A DNA stretch of 64,000 nt from Bradyrhizobium genosp. L (GCF_015624485.1 NZ_CP061378.1:62001-126000), one strand, 5' to 3'. Counted from the first letter of the stretch, positions 18,713 through 28,824 are shown. Notes: generated from the letters alone by a model not told the origin. Program-made: numbers and translations.

Positions 18713-20232
18713 ACGCACCCTCGACATTCTCGGTGCCGCTCGCGAACGAAGTCGCGACGGCGCAGCTGATGGCCGATCTCGCGCTGCTGATCGGCGCCGG
18801 CGACGCCATCACGCTGTCCGGCGATCTCGGCGCCGGCAAGACCGCCGCCGCCCGCGCGCTGATCCGCTATCTCGCCGACGACGCCGCGCTGGAAGTGCCG
18901 AGCCCGACATTCACGCTGGCGCAAACCTACGAGTTGCCGTCGTTTCCGCTTGTCCATGCCGACCTCTACCGGATCAACGACGCCAGCGAACTCGAGGAGA
19001 TCGGGCTGTCGCCGCTGCCCGACGACATCGTGGCGCTGATCGAATGGCCGGAGCGTGCGCCTGACGCGATGCCCCAGGACCGCATCGACATCGCCTTCAG
19101 CCATCGCCCGGCGCTGGGCTCGACCGCGCGCGCCGCCGAGATCACCGGCCATGGCAAGGCGGCGGCGAAGGTCGCGCGGCTGCTGGCGCTGCGCCAATTC
19201 CTGGAGCGCGCGGGCTTTCTCGGCGCGCAGCGCCAGCGCATGCCCGGCGATGCCTCGACCCGCTCCTATGCGCGGCTGCGCACCGATGACGGCAGCGTCA
19301 TCCTGATGAACTCGCCGCGGCGCCCGGACGGCCCGGCGATCTACCACGGCAGGTCCTACAGCGCGGCGGTGCACCTTGCCGAGGATGTCCGGCCGTTCGT
19401 TGCGATCGGCAACGGCCTGCGCCAGCACGGCTTCTCGGCGCCTGCGATCCGCCACACCGATCTCGACGCCGGATTCCTGATCACCGAGGATTTCGGCCAC
19501 GAAGGCGTGGTCGAGGGCGATCCGCCGCAGCCGATCGTCGATCGCTACGAAGCCGCGACCGACATGCTGGCGGCGCTGCATCGCGAGGCGCTGCCGGACA
19601 CGCTGCCGGTGCCGTCGGATGCGAACTACGACATCCCGGTGTTCGATATCGACGCCTGGCTGATCGAGATCGGCCTGATGCTCGAATGGTATCTGCCGGA
19701 CCGCGGCGCGCCGCCGAGCGAGGATCTCCGCACCGAATTCCTGGGGATGTGGCGGGGGCTGCTGGAAAAGCCGGCCGCGGCCGCGCAGACCTGGGTGATC
19801 CGCGACTTCCATTCGCCGAACATCATCTGGCTCACCGAGCGCACCGGTATCCTTCGCGTCGGCATCATCGACTTCCAGGACGCGCTGCTCGGACCTGCGG
19901 CCTATGACGTGGTGTCGTTGCTGCAGGATGCGCGGATCGACGTGCCCGAGCAGCTCGAACTGGCGCTGCTGACCCGTTACATCAAGGCGCGTCGCGACAC
20001 CGACCAACACTTCGATCCGGCAGAATTCGCGGAGCTCTACGCGATCATGTCGGCACAGCGGAACACCCGCCTGCTCGGCACCTTCGCCCGGCTCAACCGG
20101 CGCGACGGCAAGCCGCAATATCTCAAGCACCAGCCGCGGATCTGGACCTATCTCAACCGCTCGCTGGCGCATCCGGCACTTGCGGCCGTCCGCGACTGGT
20201 ATGCTGCCAACGTCCCTCCCCCGTTACCGTAG
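18709..20232 (+). CDS. tsaE: TsaE fused to an AmgK-like sugar/aminoglycoside-type kinase
   Basis: 507 residues in two parts. Residues 1-155 are TsaE, the ATPase partner of the t6A tRNA-modification complex, with the P-loop SGDLGAGKTAAAR at 37-49 and VPSPTFTLAQTY. Residues about 165-507 form a phosphotransferase kinase: GDASTRSYARL, catalytic RDFHSPNIIW (Asp366) and IIDFQDALLGP (Asp388). This half resembles AmgK, the anomeric MurNAc/GlcNAc kinase of cell-wall recycling, which fits the MurU-like uridylyltransferase two genes downstream. The fusion is, as I recall, common in Rhizobiales. Coupled to divL by an ATGA overlap. Confidence 0.88.
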   Translation: MNAPSTFSVPLANEVATAQLMADLALLIGAGDAITLSGDLGAGKTAAARALIRYLADDAALEVPSPTFTLAQTYELPSFPLVHADLYRINDASELEEIGLSPLPDDIVALIEWPERAPDAMPQDRIDIAFSHRPALGSTARAAEITGHGKAAAKVARLLALRQFLERAGFLGAQRQRMPGDASTRSYARLRTDDGSVILMNSPRRPDGPAIYHGRSYSAAVHLAEDVRPFVAIGNGLRQHGFSAPAIRHTDLDAGFLITEDFGHEGVVEGDPPQPIVDRYEAATDMLAALHREALPDTLPVPSDANYDIPVFDIDAWLIEIGLMLEWYLPDRGAPPSEDLRTEFLGMWRGLLEKPAAAAQTWVIRDFHSPNIIWLTERTGILRVGIIDFQDALLGPAAYDVVSLLQDARIDVPEQLELALLTRYIKARRDTDQHFDPAEFAELYAIMSAQRNTRLLGTFARLNRRDGKPQYLKHQPRIWTYLNRSLAHPALAAVRDWYAANVPPPLP

Positions 20233-20311
20233 GTTTACCGGTTGTTAGCCGTGGACCGTTTAGGCTGGAACCTGGCCCTACGAGAGACGGCCGGATCTGG
20301 AGCGAGGCCAT

Positions 20312-20632
20312 ATGGCGGCGGCGGAACGACGCAGGGGCGATCGTGTCACGTTTGAGCGTGGCATCCCGGCGCACATGATGGGCATCGACGGCACCTGGCG
20401 CCGCGATTGCATCATGGAGGACGTCTCCGAGATGGGCGCCAAGCTCTCGGTCGAGGGCTCGGTCGTGGGCCTGAACCTGAAGGAATTTTTCCTGCTGCTG
20501 TCGTCCACAGGATTGGCCTATCGCCGCTGCGAGCTGGCATGGGTCAATGGCGACCAGATCGGTGTCAATTTTCTCAAACAGGGCGACAAGAAGAAAAAGT
20601 CTGCCAGACGCGGCGCGCAGGTCGACGTCTAG
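20312..20632 (+). CDS. PilZ-domain protein
   Basis: 106-residue stand-alone PilZ domain, probably a cyclic-di-GMP receptor. The N-terminal RxxxR element is in AAERRRGDRVTFERG, and the second motif (D/N-x-S-x-x-G) is EDVSEMGAKLSVEG. It ends in a basic tail (KKKKSARRGAQVDV). It sits between the kinase fusion and the MurU-like gene, in the same direction with short gaps. The effector pathway cannot be told from sequence. Confidence 0.85.
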   Translation: MAAAERRRGDRVTFERGIPAHMMGIDGTWRRDCIMEDVSEMGAKLSVEGSVVGLNLKEFFLLLSSTGLAYRRCELAWVNGDQIGVNFLKQGDKKKKSARRGAQVDV

Positions 20633-20723
20633 ATTTTCGCCGTCTTACGGCCGTCATGTCCAATGACTATCGCGTCGGGTTAATGTGCGTGCCGAATCGC
20701 CGTGATAGGATCGGCGCCGAGAG

Positions 20724-21470
20724 ATGATGATCGAGAATATCCGGAAGATGTCCGTCACCCCTCACAAAGCCATGGTGCTCGCTGCGGGCCTCGGTGTGCG
20801 CATGCGCCCGCTGACCAACACGATGCCCAAGCCGCTGGTGAGCGTGGCCGGCCAGCCGCTGCTCGACCACGTGCTCGACAAGCTCGCCGGCGCCGGCGTC
20901 ACGGAAGCCGTCGTCAACGTGCATTATCTGCCCGACCAGATCATCGAGCACGTCAAGACCCGCAGCCGCCCACGCGTGATCATCTCCGACGAGCGCGACC
21001 AGGTGCTCGGCACCGGTGGCGCGGTCGTGAAGGCGCTGCCGCTGCTCGGCAACGCGCCGTTCTTCCATCTCAACGCCGACACGATGTGGATCGACGGGGT
21101 GCGCTCCAATTTGGCGCGGCTCGCGGAAACCTTCGATCCGGCGCGGATGGACATTCTGCTGTTGATGGCGCCGACGGCCTCCAGCATCGGCTATAACGGC
21201 CGCGGCGACTACACGATGCTGCCCGACGGCGCGCTGCGCAAGCGCCGGGAGCACCAGGTGGTGCCGTTCGTCTATGCCGGCGCCGCGATCATGTCGCCGT
21301 CGCTGTTCGCCGATGCCCCGGCCGGCGAGTTCTCGCTGACCAAGATGTTCGACCGCGCCAACGATCAGGAACGGCTGTTCGGCCTGCGCCTCGACGGCGT
21401 CTGGATGCATGTCGGAACCCCCGACGCGATCCAGGCCGCGGAAGAGGCGTATCTGGAGAGCGTGGCGTAA
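20724..21470 (+). CDS. murU: nucleotidyltransferase, MurU-like
   Basis: 248-residue sugar-phosphate nucleotidyltransferase. The pyrophosphorylase signature AMVLAAGLGVRMRPLTNTMPK (split here only by the word count) begins at about residue 16, followed by KPLVSVAGQPLLDH and the metal site LNADTMW. MurU converts MurNAc-1-phosphate to UDP-MurNAc; the AmgK-like kinase upstream would supply the substrate, giving a two-step peptidoglycan recycling route. Several starts are possible (20724, 20727, 20748). Generic mannose-1-phosphate guanylyltransferase annotation is the alternative. Confidence 0.82.
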   Translation: MMIENIRKMSVTPHKAMVLAAGLGVRMRPLTNTMPKPLVSVAGQPLLDHVLDKLAGAGVTEAVVNVHYLPDQIIEHVKTRSRPRVIISDERDQVLGTGGAVVKALPLLGNAPFFHLNADTMWIDGVRSNLARLAETFDPARMDILLLMAPTASSIGYNGRGDYTMLPDGALRKRREHQVVPFVYAGAAIMSPSLFADAPAGEFSLTKMFDRANDQERLFGLRLDGVWMHVGTPDAIQAAEEAYLESVA

Positions 21471-21490
21471 GCACTGCCGCCACCAAGCCG

Positions 21491-21594
21491 GTCGTCGTAC
21501 CCCGCGAAAGCGGGGTACCCAGTACGCCGCGGCCTATCCATTCAAGCACTCCTGCCTCTGGAATACTGGGTCACCCGCTTTCGCGGGTGACGAC
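21491..21594. repeat. REP-like paired hairpins between murU and addB
   Basis: Two hairpins, GTACCCCGC-GAAA-GCGGGGTAC in the left arm (21491-21525) and GTCACCCGCTTTCGCGGGTGAC in the right arm (21564-21594), are imperfect reverse complements of each other. They fill the 230-base gap between murU and addB, so transcription into addB may be interrupted here. Confidence 0.75.
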
Positions 21595-21700
21595 AGTGGG
21601 AATGGCGGCGACAGTGGGGAACGGGGACGGCGTCCCGCCTACCCATGACCTTGCAGCCCTCACTCCCTATATTGGCGCCTGATTCCGAATCAGGCTGGCC

Positions 21701-24700
21701 ATGCGTGTTTTCAGCGTTCCCGTCTCAGCACCGTTCCTGCGCACCGTCATCGCGGCGCTGGTCGACGGCCGGCTGGTTGCGGGATTCGAGGCGCGTAACG
21801 ATCCGGCAAGGCTCGCCAACGCCACGCTCTATTTGCCGACCCGCCGCGCCGGGCGGCTGGCGCGCGAGATTTTTCTCGACGTGCTCGATGCCGATGCCGC
21901 GGTGCTGCCGCGCATCGTCGCGCTCGGCGATATCGATGAGGACGAACTGGCTTTCGCCGACCAATCGGACGCGGTCGGCGGCGCGACGCCATTGGAGATT
22001 CCGCCACGGCTCGGCGAGCTCGAGCGCCGCCTGACGCTGGCGCATCTGGTCGCGGCCTGGGCCAGGACACCGGTGTCCTCTCCGCTGGTGGTCGGCGGCC
22101 CCGCCTCGACCTTGCAGCTCGCCGGTGATCTGGCCCGATTGATGGACGACATGGTGACGCGCGGCGTCGACTGGCGCGCGCTCGATCGCCTGGTGCCGGA
22201 CCAGCTCGACCAATACTGGCAGCACTCGCTCGAATTCCTGCGCATCGCGCGCGACGCCTGGCCGAACTACCTGAAGGAAATCGGCCGCATCGAGCCGGCA
22301 GCACGCCGTGATCTGCTGATCGAGGCGGAGGCGGCGCGGCTCACCGCGCATCGCGCGGGACCGGTGATCGCGGCGGGCTCGACCGGCTCGATGCCGGCCA
22401 CCGCAAAGTTCCTGCACGCGGTGGCGAAGCTTGCGAACGGAGCGGTGGTGCTGCCCGGGCTCGACACCGATCTCGACGAGGAATCGTGGGACACGATCGG
22501 CGGCGAGCGCAATGACGACGGTCGTTTCTCCGTGCCGCCCTCGTCGAACCATCCGCAATACGCGATGCATGCGCTGCTCGATCGCTTCGGCATCAGGCGC
22601 CGCGACGTCGAGAGCCTGGCTGTGTCAGCACCGCTCGGCCGCGAGGTGCTGGTATCCGAGACGATGCGCCCGTCGACCGCGACGGCGCAGTGGCACGACC
22701 GGCTGGAGCGGCCGGAAATCGCCGCGCGGATTTCCGCCGGGATGACCAACCTCAGCGTGGTCGCGGCGCCCAATCCGGAGATGGAGGCGCTGGCGATCGC
22801 GGTCGCGATGCGCGAGGCGCGGCATCTCGGCAAGTCGGCCGCGCTGGTGACGCCGGATCGCGCGCTGGCGCGCCGGGTGATGGCCTCGCTGACGCGCTGG
22901 AAGCTGGAATTCGACGATTCCGGCGGCGATGCGCTGATGGAGACCGCACCCGGCGTGTTCGCCCGCCTCGCCGCGGAAGCGGTGGCCAGGGGGCTGGAGC
23001 CGCCGACCTTGCTTGCGCTGCTCAAGCATCCGCTGTTCCGGCTCGGCGGCCCGCATGGCGCGCTGAAGCGCGCGATCGAGGTGCTGGAGATCGCACTGCT
23101 GCGCGGCACCCGGCCGCAACCGGGAACCGGCGGCCTCGCGGGCGATTTCGCGCGCTTCCGCGCCGAGCTTGTGAAGCTCAACAGCGGCGAGACCTCGTCA
23201 CTGCACAAGGCCGAGCAACGCGCGCGACTGCGTGACAATGATCTCAACGAAGCCGGAGCGCTGATCCCAAAACTACAGGCCGCGCTGGCGCCGCTCGAAG
23301 GCATGGCGTCGTCAAAGCCGCATGATTTCGCCGAGCTGGCATCGCGGCATCGCGAGGCGCTGATCGCGCTGTCCTGCGACCAGCGTGGCGTTGCCGTCGT
23401 GTTCGAGGAGCGCGCCGGCGCGGCGCTGGCGTCGGGTTTCGACGAATTGCTGGCCAAGCAGCAGCCGAGCGGGCTGATGACGCCGCTCGCCGACTACGCG
23501 GACGTGTTCCAGACCGCATTCGCCGAGCGCATGGTGCGGCGCCCGGAATCGGCGCGCGCGCAGCTCAACATTTTCGGCCAGCTCGAGGCGCGTCTCACCG
23601 AATCCGATCGCGTCATCCTCGGCGGGTTGGTCGAGGGCGTCTGGCCGCCGGCGCCGCGGATCGATCCGTGGCTGAGCCGGCCGATGCGGCACGAACTCGG
23701 GCTCGATCTACCGGAACGGCGCATCGGCCTGTCCGCACATGACTTCGCGCAGCTGCTCGGCCATGACGAGGTGATCCTCAGCCACGCCGCAAAGGTCGGC
23801 GGCGCGCCGGCCGTCGCTTCGCGCTTCCTGCACCGGCTGGAAGCCGTCGCCGGGGAAGCACGCTGGAAGGCCGCGAAAGCCGCCGGCGAAATCTACGTGC
23901 AATATGCCGCCGAGCTCGACCGGCCCGACAAGGTCGAGCCGATCGCGCAGCCGGAGCCGCGGCCGCCGCGCGAGGCGCGGCCGCTGAAGATGTCGGTCAC
24001 CGCGATCGAGGATTGGCTGCGCGATCCCTACACGATCTATGCGCGCTATATCCTGAGACTCGATCCGCTCGATCCCGTCGACATGCCGCTGTCGGCGGCC
24101 GACCGCGGCTCGGCGATCCATGAGGCGCTCGGCGAATTCACGCAGGCCTATGCCGACGCGCTGCCTGACGACATCAGAGGCACGCTGCGCGAGATCGGCG
24201 GCAAACATTTTGCGCCGCTGATGGAGCGGCCCGAGGCACGCGCGCTGTGGTGGCCGCGCTTCCAGCGCATCGCGGCGTGGTTCGCCGAATGGGAGCAGGC
24301 ACGGCGCGGCAACATCGACGCCATCAAGGCCGAGATCCGCGGCGAGATCGGCATCCCGCTCGACGATGCGAGATCGTTCATCCTCTCGGCGCGCGCCGAC
24401 CGCATCGAGCGGCGGCAGGACGGTAGCTTTGCGCTGCTCGACTACAAGACCGGCCAGCCGCCGACCGGCAAGCAGGTGCGAATGGGCCTGTCGCCGCAGC
24501 TCACGCTGGAAGCCGCGATCCTGCGCGAGGGCGGCTTTGCCGAGATTCCAGCCGATTCCTCGGTCGGCGAGCTGATCTATGTCAGGCTGAGCGGCAACAA
24601 TCCGCCGGGCGAGCAGCGTTCCCTTGAATTGAAGATCCGCCCCAACGACACGCCGCAGCGGCCGGATGAAGCCGCCGACGCCGCGCGGCTCAAGCTGGAG

Positions 24701-24847
24701 GCGCTGATCCGCGCCTTCGACAATGAGGAGCAGGCCTACACCTCGCTGAACCTGTCGATGTGGTCCAACCGCTACGGCGCCTATGACGATCTCGCGCGGA
24801 TCAAGGAATGGTCCGCGGCCGGCGGCCTGGGGATCGAGGAATGGTGA
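21701..24847 (+). CDS. addB: AddB subunit of the AddAB helicase-nuclease
   Basis: Partner of AddA in double-strand break repair; it processes ends to the Chi-like signal for RecA loading. The 1048-residue protein has an inactivated helicase-like N-terminal half (LYLPTRRAGRLAREIF) and a C-terminal RecB-type nuclease with the Asp/Asp-Tyr-Lys motif in ALLDYKTGQPPTGKQ and QLTLEAAIL. The Bacillus AddB iron-sulfur cysteines are absent: KMSVTAIEDWLRDPYTIYAR has Asp where a Cys would be, as in other alphaproteobacterial AddB. It overlaps the addA start by seven bases. Confidence 0.93.
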   Translation: MRVFSVPVSAPFLRTVIAALVDGRLVAGFEARNDPARLANATLYLPTRRAGRLAREIFLDVLDADAAVLPRIVALGDIDEDELAFADQSDAVGGATPLEIPPRLGELERRLTLAHLVAAWARTPVSSPLVVGGPASTLQLAGDLARLMDDMVTRGVDWRALDRLVPDQLDQYWQHSLEFLRIARDAWPNYLKEIGRIEPAARRDLLIEAEAARLTAHRAGPVIAAGSTGSMPATAKFLHAVAKLANGAVVLPGLDTDLDEESWDTIGGERNDDGRFSVPPSSNHPQYAMHALLDRFGIRRRDVESLAVSAPLGREVLVSETMRPSTATAQWHDRLERPEIAARISAGMTNLSVVAAPNPEMEALAIAVAMREARHLGKSAALVTPDRALARRVMASLTRWKLEFDDSGGDALMETAPGVFARLAAEAVARGLEPPTLLALLKHPLFRLGGPHGALKRAIEVLEIALLRGTRPQPGTGGLAGDFARFRAELVKLNSGETSSLHKAEQRARLRDNDLNEAGALIPKLQAALAPLEGMASSKPHDFAELASRHREALIALSCDQRGVAVVFEERAGAALASGFDELLAKQQPSGLMTPLADYADVFQTAFAERMVRRPESARAQLNIFGQLEARLTESDRVILGGLVEGVWPPAPRIDPWLSRPMRHELGLDLPERRIGLSAHDFAQLLGHDEVILSHAAKVGGAPAVASRFLHRLEAVAGEARWKAAKAAGEIYVQYAAELDRPDKVEPIAQPEPRPPREARPLKMSVTAIEDWLRDPYTIYARYILRLDPLDPVDMPLSAADRGSAIHEALGEFTQAYADALPDDIRGTLREIGGKHFAPLMERPEARALWWPRFQRIAAWFAEWEQARRGNIDAIKAEIRGEIGIPLDDARSFILSARADRIERRQDGSFALLDYKTGQPPTGKQVRMGLSPQLTLEAAILREGGFAEIPADSSVGELIYVRLSGNNPPGEQRSLELKIRPNDTPQRPDEAADAARLKLEALIRAFDNEEQAYTSLNLSMWSNRYGAYDDLARIKEWSAAGGLGIEEW

Positions 24848-27800
24848 AGGCGCCCCGTCCCATTCCCTCTGCGGTGCGCGACGCGCAGGCCCGCGCCTCC
24901 GATCCGAAGGCGTCGACCTTCGTGTCGGCCAACGCCGGCTCCGGCAAGACCCACGTGCTGGTGCAGCGCGTGATCCGCCTGCTGCTGTCAGGGGTGCCGC
25001 CGGAAAAGATCCTCTGCATCACCTTCACCAAGGCCGCAGCCGCCAACATGGCCGAGCGCGTGTTCACGACGCTCGGCCAATGGGTGACGCTCGACGACGA
25101 TGCGCTCAATACCGCGATCCGCGAGGCCGGCATCGCGCATCCGTCCGCCAGCCTCCGCCGCGAGGCGCGAAAGCTGTTCGCCTGCGCGCTGGAGACGCCG
25201 GGTGGGTTGAAGGTGCAAACGATCCACGCGCTGTGCACGCGGCTGCTGCAACAATTCCCGTTCGAGGCCAATGTGCCGGCACGCTTTGCCGTGCTCGACG
25301 ACCGCGACCAGAACGAGATGATGGAGCGCGCCAACCTGGCCGTGTTCCTGGAGGCCTCGCGCAGTCCCGACAGCCCGATCGGTCGTGCGTTGATGACGGC
25401 GATGGCGAGCGCCGCCGACGTCACCTTCAAGGAGGTGGTGCGCGAAGCCTGCCTCAGCCGCGATCATTTCATGGCCTGGACCGATACCGCCGGCAGCGCG
25501 ACCGCGGCTGCCGCGCAGGTGTCGGCCGCGCTCGGCGTTTCGCCCGACGACCGCATCGAGGATGTCGAGCGCGACATCGTCGATGGACCCTATCTCAGGC
25601 ACTCCGGCTGGGAAGAGATCGCGACCGTCCTCGACACCGGCAGCAAATCCGACCAGGACCAGGCCGCACGGCTGCGCGAGGCGCTGGTGTTTACCGGGGC
25701 TGCCCAGGTCGATGCCTATCTCGCCGTGTTCCTGACCGATACCGATCGCACGCCGCGCAAATCGGTGGTGACGAAGAAATTCTGCGACAACAATCCGGCG
25801 ATCGGCCGGCTGTTCGAAGCCGAGAGCCGCCGCATCCTGCCGCTGATCGAGCGACGCCGCGCGGTGGTTGCGCGCGACCGCACCGAGGCGCTGATCCATA
25901 TCGCGACCGCAGCGGCGGCACATTACCGCCGCGAGAAGCTGGAGCGCGGGCTGCTCGATTATGACGATCTGATCGACAAGACGCTGGCGATGCTCGACCG
26001 CGTTTCCTCCGGCTGGGTGCACTACAAGCTCGACCGCGGCGTCGATCACGTCTTGATCGACGAGGCCCAGGACACCAGCCCGCGGCAATGGGACATCGTC
26101 GCGCATATCATCTCTGAATTCACCGCCGGCGCCGGCGCGCGCGACGGCCTGGTGCGCACGGTGTTCGCGGTCGGCGACGAGAAGCAGTCGATCTTCTCGT
26201 TCCAGGGTGCCGCCCCCCGTGAATTCGACCTGCGCCGGCGCGAGCTGAAGCGGCGGTTCGAGGAGGCCGGGCTGAAATTCGATCCGGTGTCGTTCACCTA
26301 TTCGTTCCGCTCCGGCCCGGTGATCCTGCATTCGGTCGACCACGTCTTCCGCGAGCAGGAAATCTTCCGCAGCATCCATGCGGTGGAGAACGGCTATCCG
26401 ATCCACAATGCGATGACCGATGCCGGCCCGAGCCTGATCGAGCTCTGGGATCTCGCCGAGGCTGACGACCGTCAGGACATTGAGGGCTGGCGCGCGCCGT
26501 TCGACGGCGTGGCGATGACGAGCCCGGAGGTGAAGCTGGCGCGGCGCATCCAGGCCGAGATCAAGCGCCTCGTCACCAGCGGAACCATGACCGGCAGCGA
26601 GGCCGCGCGGCGGCCGCTGCGCTATGGCGACATGCTGATCCTGGTGCGGCGGCGCGGCAATGCGTTCGACGCCGTGATCCAGGCGCTGAAGCATGCCGGC
26701 ATCCCGGTCGCCGGCGCCGACCGTCTCAAGCTGACCGAGCACATCGCGATCATCGACCTGATGAACCTCGCCGACGCGCTGCTGCTGCCGCAGGACGACC
26801 TCGCGTTGGCGGTGGCGCTGAAGAGCCCGCTGTTCGGCCTCGACGATGACGATCTGTTCAAGCTGGCATGGGAACGACGGGGATCACTGCGCCAGGCATT
26901 GGTCGCACAAGCGCCAACCAATGAGCGCTTTGCGGCTGCCCTGCACCGTCTCGAGCAATGCGAGCGCCGCTTTACGCAGGAGACGCCGTTCGCCTTCTAC
27001 GCCTGGCTGCTCGGCGGCGACGGCGGACGGGCGCGAATCCTGCGGCGGCTCGGCCACGAGGCCAACGATGCGCTCGACGAATTCCTGGAGCTGGCGCTGA
27101 GCTATGAGCGCAAGGCGCCGGCCTCGCTGCAGGGCTTTGTGGCCTGGCTGCGCGCCGCCGACACCGAGGTGAAGCGCGACATGGAGATCTCGCGCGACGA
27201 GGTCCGCGTCATGACCGTGCACGGCGCCAAGGGCCTCGAGGCATCGGTCGTCTTCCTGGTCGACACCACGACCTCGCCGTCGGACACCCAGCGGCTGCGG
27301 CTGATCCATCTGCCGCAGGGCAATGCCGCGCCGCATGCGCCCGGCGTCGTGGTGTGGGCCGGCAAGAAAGCCGAGGACCCGCCCAGCGTCGCCGATGCGC
27401 GCAAGGCGATGCTTGGCGATACCGAGGACGAGTATCGCCGGCTGCTCTATGTCGCGATGACGCGCGCCGCCGATCGGCTCGTGGTCGGCGGCTGCATGCC
27501 GGGCAACATGAACACCGTGCGGAAATCCTCCTGGTACGACCTGATCACCAAGGGTCTCGCGACCTCCGGGCTCAAGCTCGAGGAGCTGGAAACGCCGGGT
27601 GGCAAGGTGATGCGCTATTCGCGCGCGGACGACGTTGCCGACCGCACCGGCGCGGCCGCCGCGGCGACAGCCGAGCCGCTCGCGCTGCCGCCATGGCTGC
27701 ACGCGCCAGCAGCGCCCGAATCATCCGCCGCAAGCGTGCTGCGCCCGTCCGATCCCGCCGATGACGACGGCCATCACGTGCGGACAGGCGAATCGGTGCT

Positions 27801-28320
27801 GCTGCGCGCCCGCGCCCTGCAGCGCGGCACGCTGGTGCATCGCCTGCTGCAGTCGCTGCCCGACGTCGCCCTGGAGCGACGGCTCGGCGCCGCGCTCGGT
27901 TACCTCGCGCGCAATGCCGACGGCTGGAGCGAAGACGAGCGGGCGGCGCTGGCCCGGCAGGTGGTTGCGCTCACCGTCGATCTGCGTTTTGCGCCGGTGT
28001 TTGCCCCGGGCAGCCGCGCCGAGGTCTCGATCGTGGGACGGCTGGAGCGGCCGGGCCAGCCGAAGGTCGTGGTCTCCGGCCAGATCGACCGGCTGGTGGT
28101 CACGCCGACGGAGGTCCTGATCGTCGATTTCAAGACCAACCACGCCCCGCCCAAGACCGCGGCCGAGGCGCCGAAAGCCTATGTCCGCCAGCTCGCGCTG
28201 TACCGCGCGCTGCTGGCCAAGCTTTATCCCCAAAGGATCATCCACGCCGCCCTGCTGTGGACCGAAACCCCTGAAATGATGGAGATTTCGGCCCCCGCGC
28301 TGGACGCCGAGCTGGCATAA
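24841..28320 (+). CDS. addA: AddA UvrD-type helicase-nuclease subunit
   Basis: Motor and nuclease subunit of AddAB. From the ATG at 24841, which overlaps the end of addB, it has 1159 residues, normal for alphaproteobacterial AddA. Motif I is FVSANAGSGKTHVLVQRV, motif II is LIDEAQDTSPRQW, motif V is VMTVHGAKGLEASVVF and motif VI lies in LLYVAMTRAADRLVVGG. The C-terminal RecB nuclease has ILIVDFKTNHAPP. The in-frame upstream start at 24808 would lengthen the overlap by 33 bases and is less likely. Confidence 0.95.
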   Translation: MVKAPRPIPSAVRDAQARASDPKASTFVSANAGSGKTHVLVQRVIRLLLSGVPPEKILCITFTKAAAANMAERVFTTLGQWVTLDDDALNTAIREAGIAHPSASLRREARKLFACALETPGGLKVQTIHALCTRLLQQFPFEANVPARFAVLDDRDQNEMMERANLAVFLEASRSPDSPIGRALMTAMASAADVTFKEVVREACLSRDHFMAWTDTAGSATAAAAQVSAALGVSPDDRIEDVERDIVDGPYLRHSGWEEIATVLDTGSKSDQDQAARLREALVFTGAAQVDAYLAVFLTDTDRTPRKSVVTKKFCDNNPAIGRLFEAESRRILPLIERRRAVVARDRTEALIHIATAAAAHYRREKLERGLLDYDDLIDKTLAMLDRVSSGWVHYKLDRGVDHVLIDEAQDTSPRQWDIVAHIISEFTAGAGARDGLVRTVFAVGDEKQSIFSFQGAAPREFDLRRRELKRRFEEAGLKFDPVSFTYSFRSGPVILHSVDHVFREQEIFRSIHAVENGYPIHNAMTDAGPSLIELWDLAEADDRQDIEGWRAPFDGVAMTSPEVKLARRIQAEIKRLVTSGTMTGSEAARRPLRYGDMLILVRRRGNAFDAVIQALKHAGIPVAGADRLKLTEHIAIIDLMNLADALLLPQDDLALAVALKSPLFGLDDDDLFKLAWERRGSLRQALVAQAPTNERFAAALHRLEQCERRFTQETPFAFYAWLLGGDGGRARILRRLGHEANDALDEFLELALSYERKAPASLQGFVAWLRAADTEVKRDMEISRDEVRVMTVHGAKGLEASVVFLVDTTTSPSDTQRLRLIHLPQGNAAPHAPGVVVWAGKKAEDPPSVADARKAMLGDTEDEYRRLLYVAMTRAADRLVVGGCMPGNMNTVRKSSWYDLITKGLATSGLKLEELETPGGKVMRYSRADDVADRTGAAAAATAEPLALPPWLHAPAAPESSAASVLRPSDPADDDGHHVRTGESVLLRARALQRGTLVHRLLQSLPDVALERRLGAALGYLARNADGWSEDERAALARQVVALTVDLRFAPVFAPGSRAEVSIVGRLERPGQPKVVVSGQIDRLVVTPTEVLIVDFKTNHAPPKTAAEAPKAYVRQLALYRALLAKLYPQRIIHAALLWTETPEMMEISAPALDAELA

Positions 28321-28342
28321 GGTCAGGTCGGCGTGAGCGAGC

Positions 28343-28371
28343 TTGACCCGGCAAGGGGGCATTCATACGTT
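28343..28371 (+). promoter_or_regulatory. candidate trxA promoter
   Basis: TTGACC (28343-28348), 17 bases, TACGTT (28366-28371), about 67 bases before the trxA start. Spacing is ideal and the -35 is near consensus; the -10 is weak. Confidence 0.4.
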
Positions 28372-28437
28372 TGCCCCATGCTCCCCGGGCGCGATTCTCC
28401 GCTGCGCCCTTTTGTCTCAACCGTACGAGGTATTCCC

Positions 28438-28758
28438 ATGGCCGTTGGCAAGGTTTCTGACGCCGATTTCGAAGCCGAAGTGCTCAAGGCGACCGGGCCG
28501 GTGGTCGTTGACTTCTGGGCCGAGTGGTGCGGCCCCTGCCGCATGATCGCACCCGCGCTCGATGAGATCTCCGGCGCGATGGGCGATAAGGTCAAGATCG
28601 TGAAGCTCAACGTCGACGAGAGCCCGAAGACGGCGTCGAAATACGGCGTGATGTCGATCCCGACCCTGATGATCTTCAAGGGCGGCGAGATGGCCTCCCG
28701 CCAGGTCGGCGCCGCGCCGAAGGCGAAGCTGCAGCAGTGGATCACCGCTGCGGTCTGA
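28438..28758 (+). CDS. trxA: thioredoxin
   Basis: 106-residue cytoplasmic thiol-disulfide reductant. The active site is WAEWCGPCRMIAP and the cis-Pro loop is VMSIPTLMIFKGG, all canonical. I start it at ATG 28438 (MAVGKVSDADF), the family start. It follows addA by 117 bases and is closed by a strong terminator. Confidence 0.97.
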   Translation: MAVGKVSDADFEAEVLKATGPVVVDFWAEWCGPCRMIAPALDEISGAMGDKVKIVKLNVDESPKTASKYGVMSIPTLMIFKGGEMASRQVGAAPKAKLQQWITAAV

Positions 28759-28784
28759 TCCCGCTTCGAATGAGCTGATTTGCG

Positions 28785-28817
28785 AAACGGCCGGCGACAA
28801 GTCGGCCGTTTTGTTTT
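28785..28817 (+). terminator. Rho-independent terminator of trxA
   Basis: AAACGGCCG (28785-28793) pairs with CGGCCGTTT (28803-28811) across a nine-base loop and is followed by TTTTGTTTT. It is one of the clearest terminators in the window and ends the addBA-trxA region. Confidence 0.85.
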
Positions 28818-28824
28818 GCGTGTG

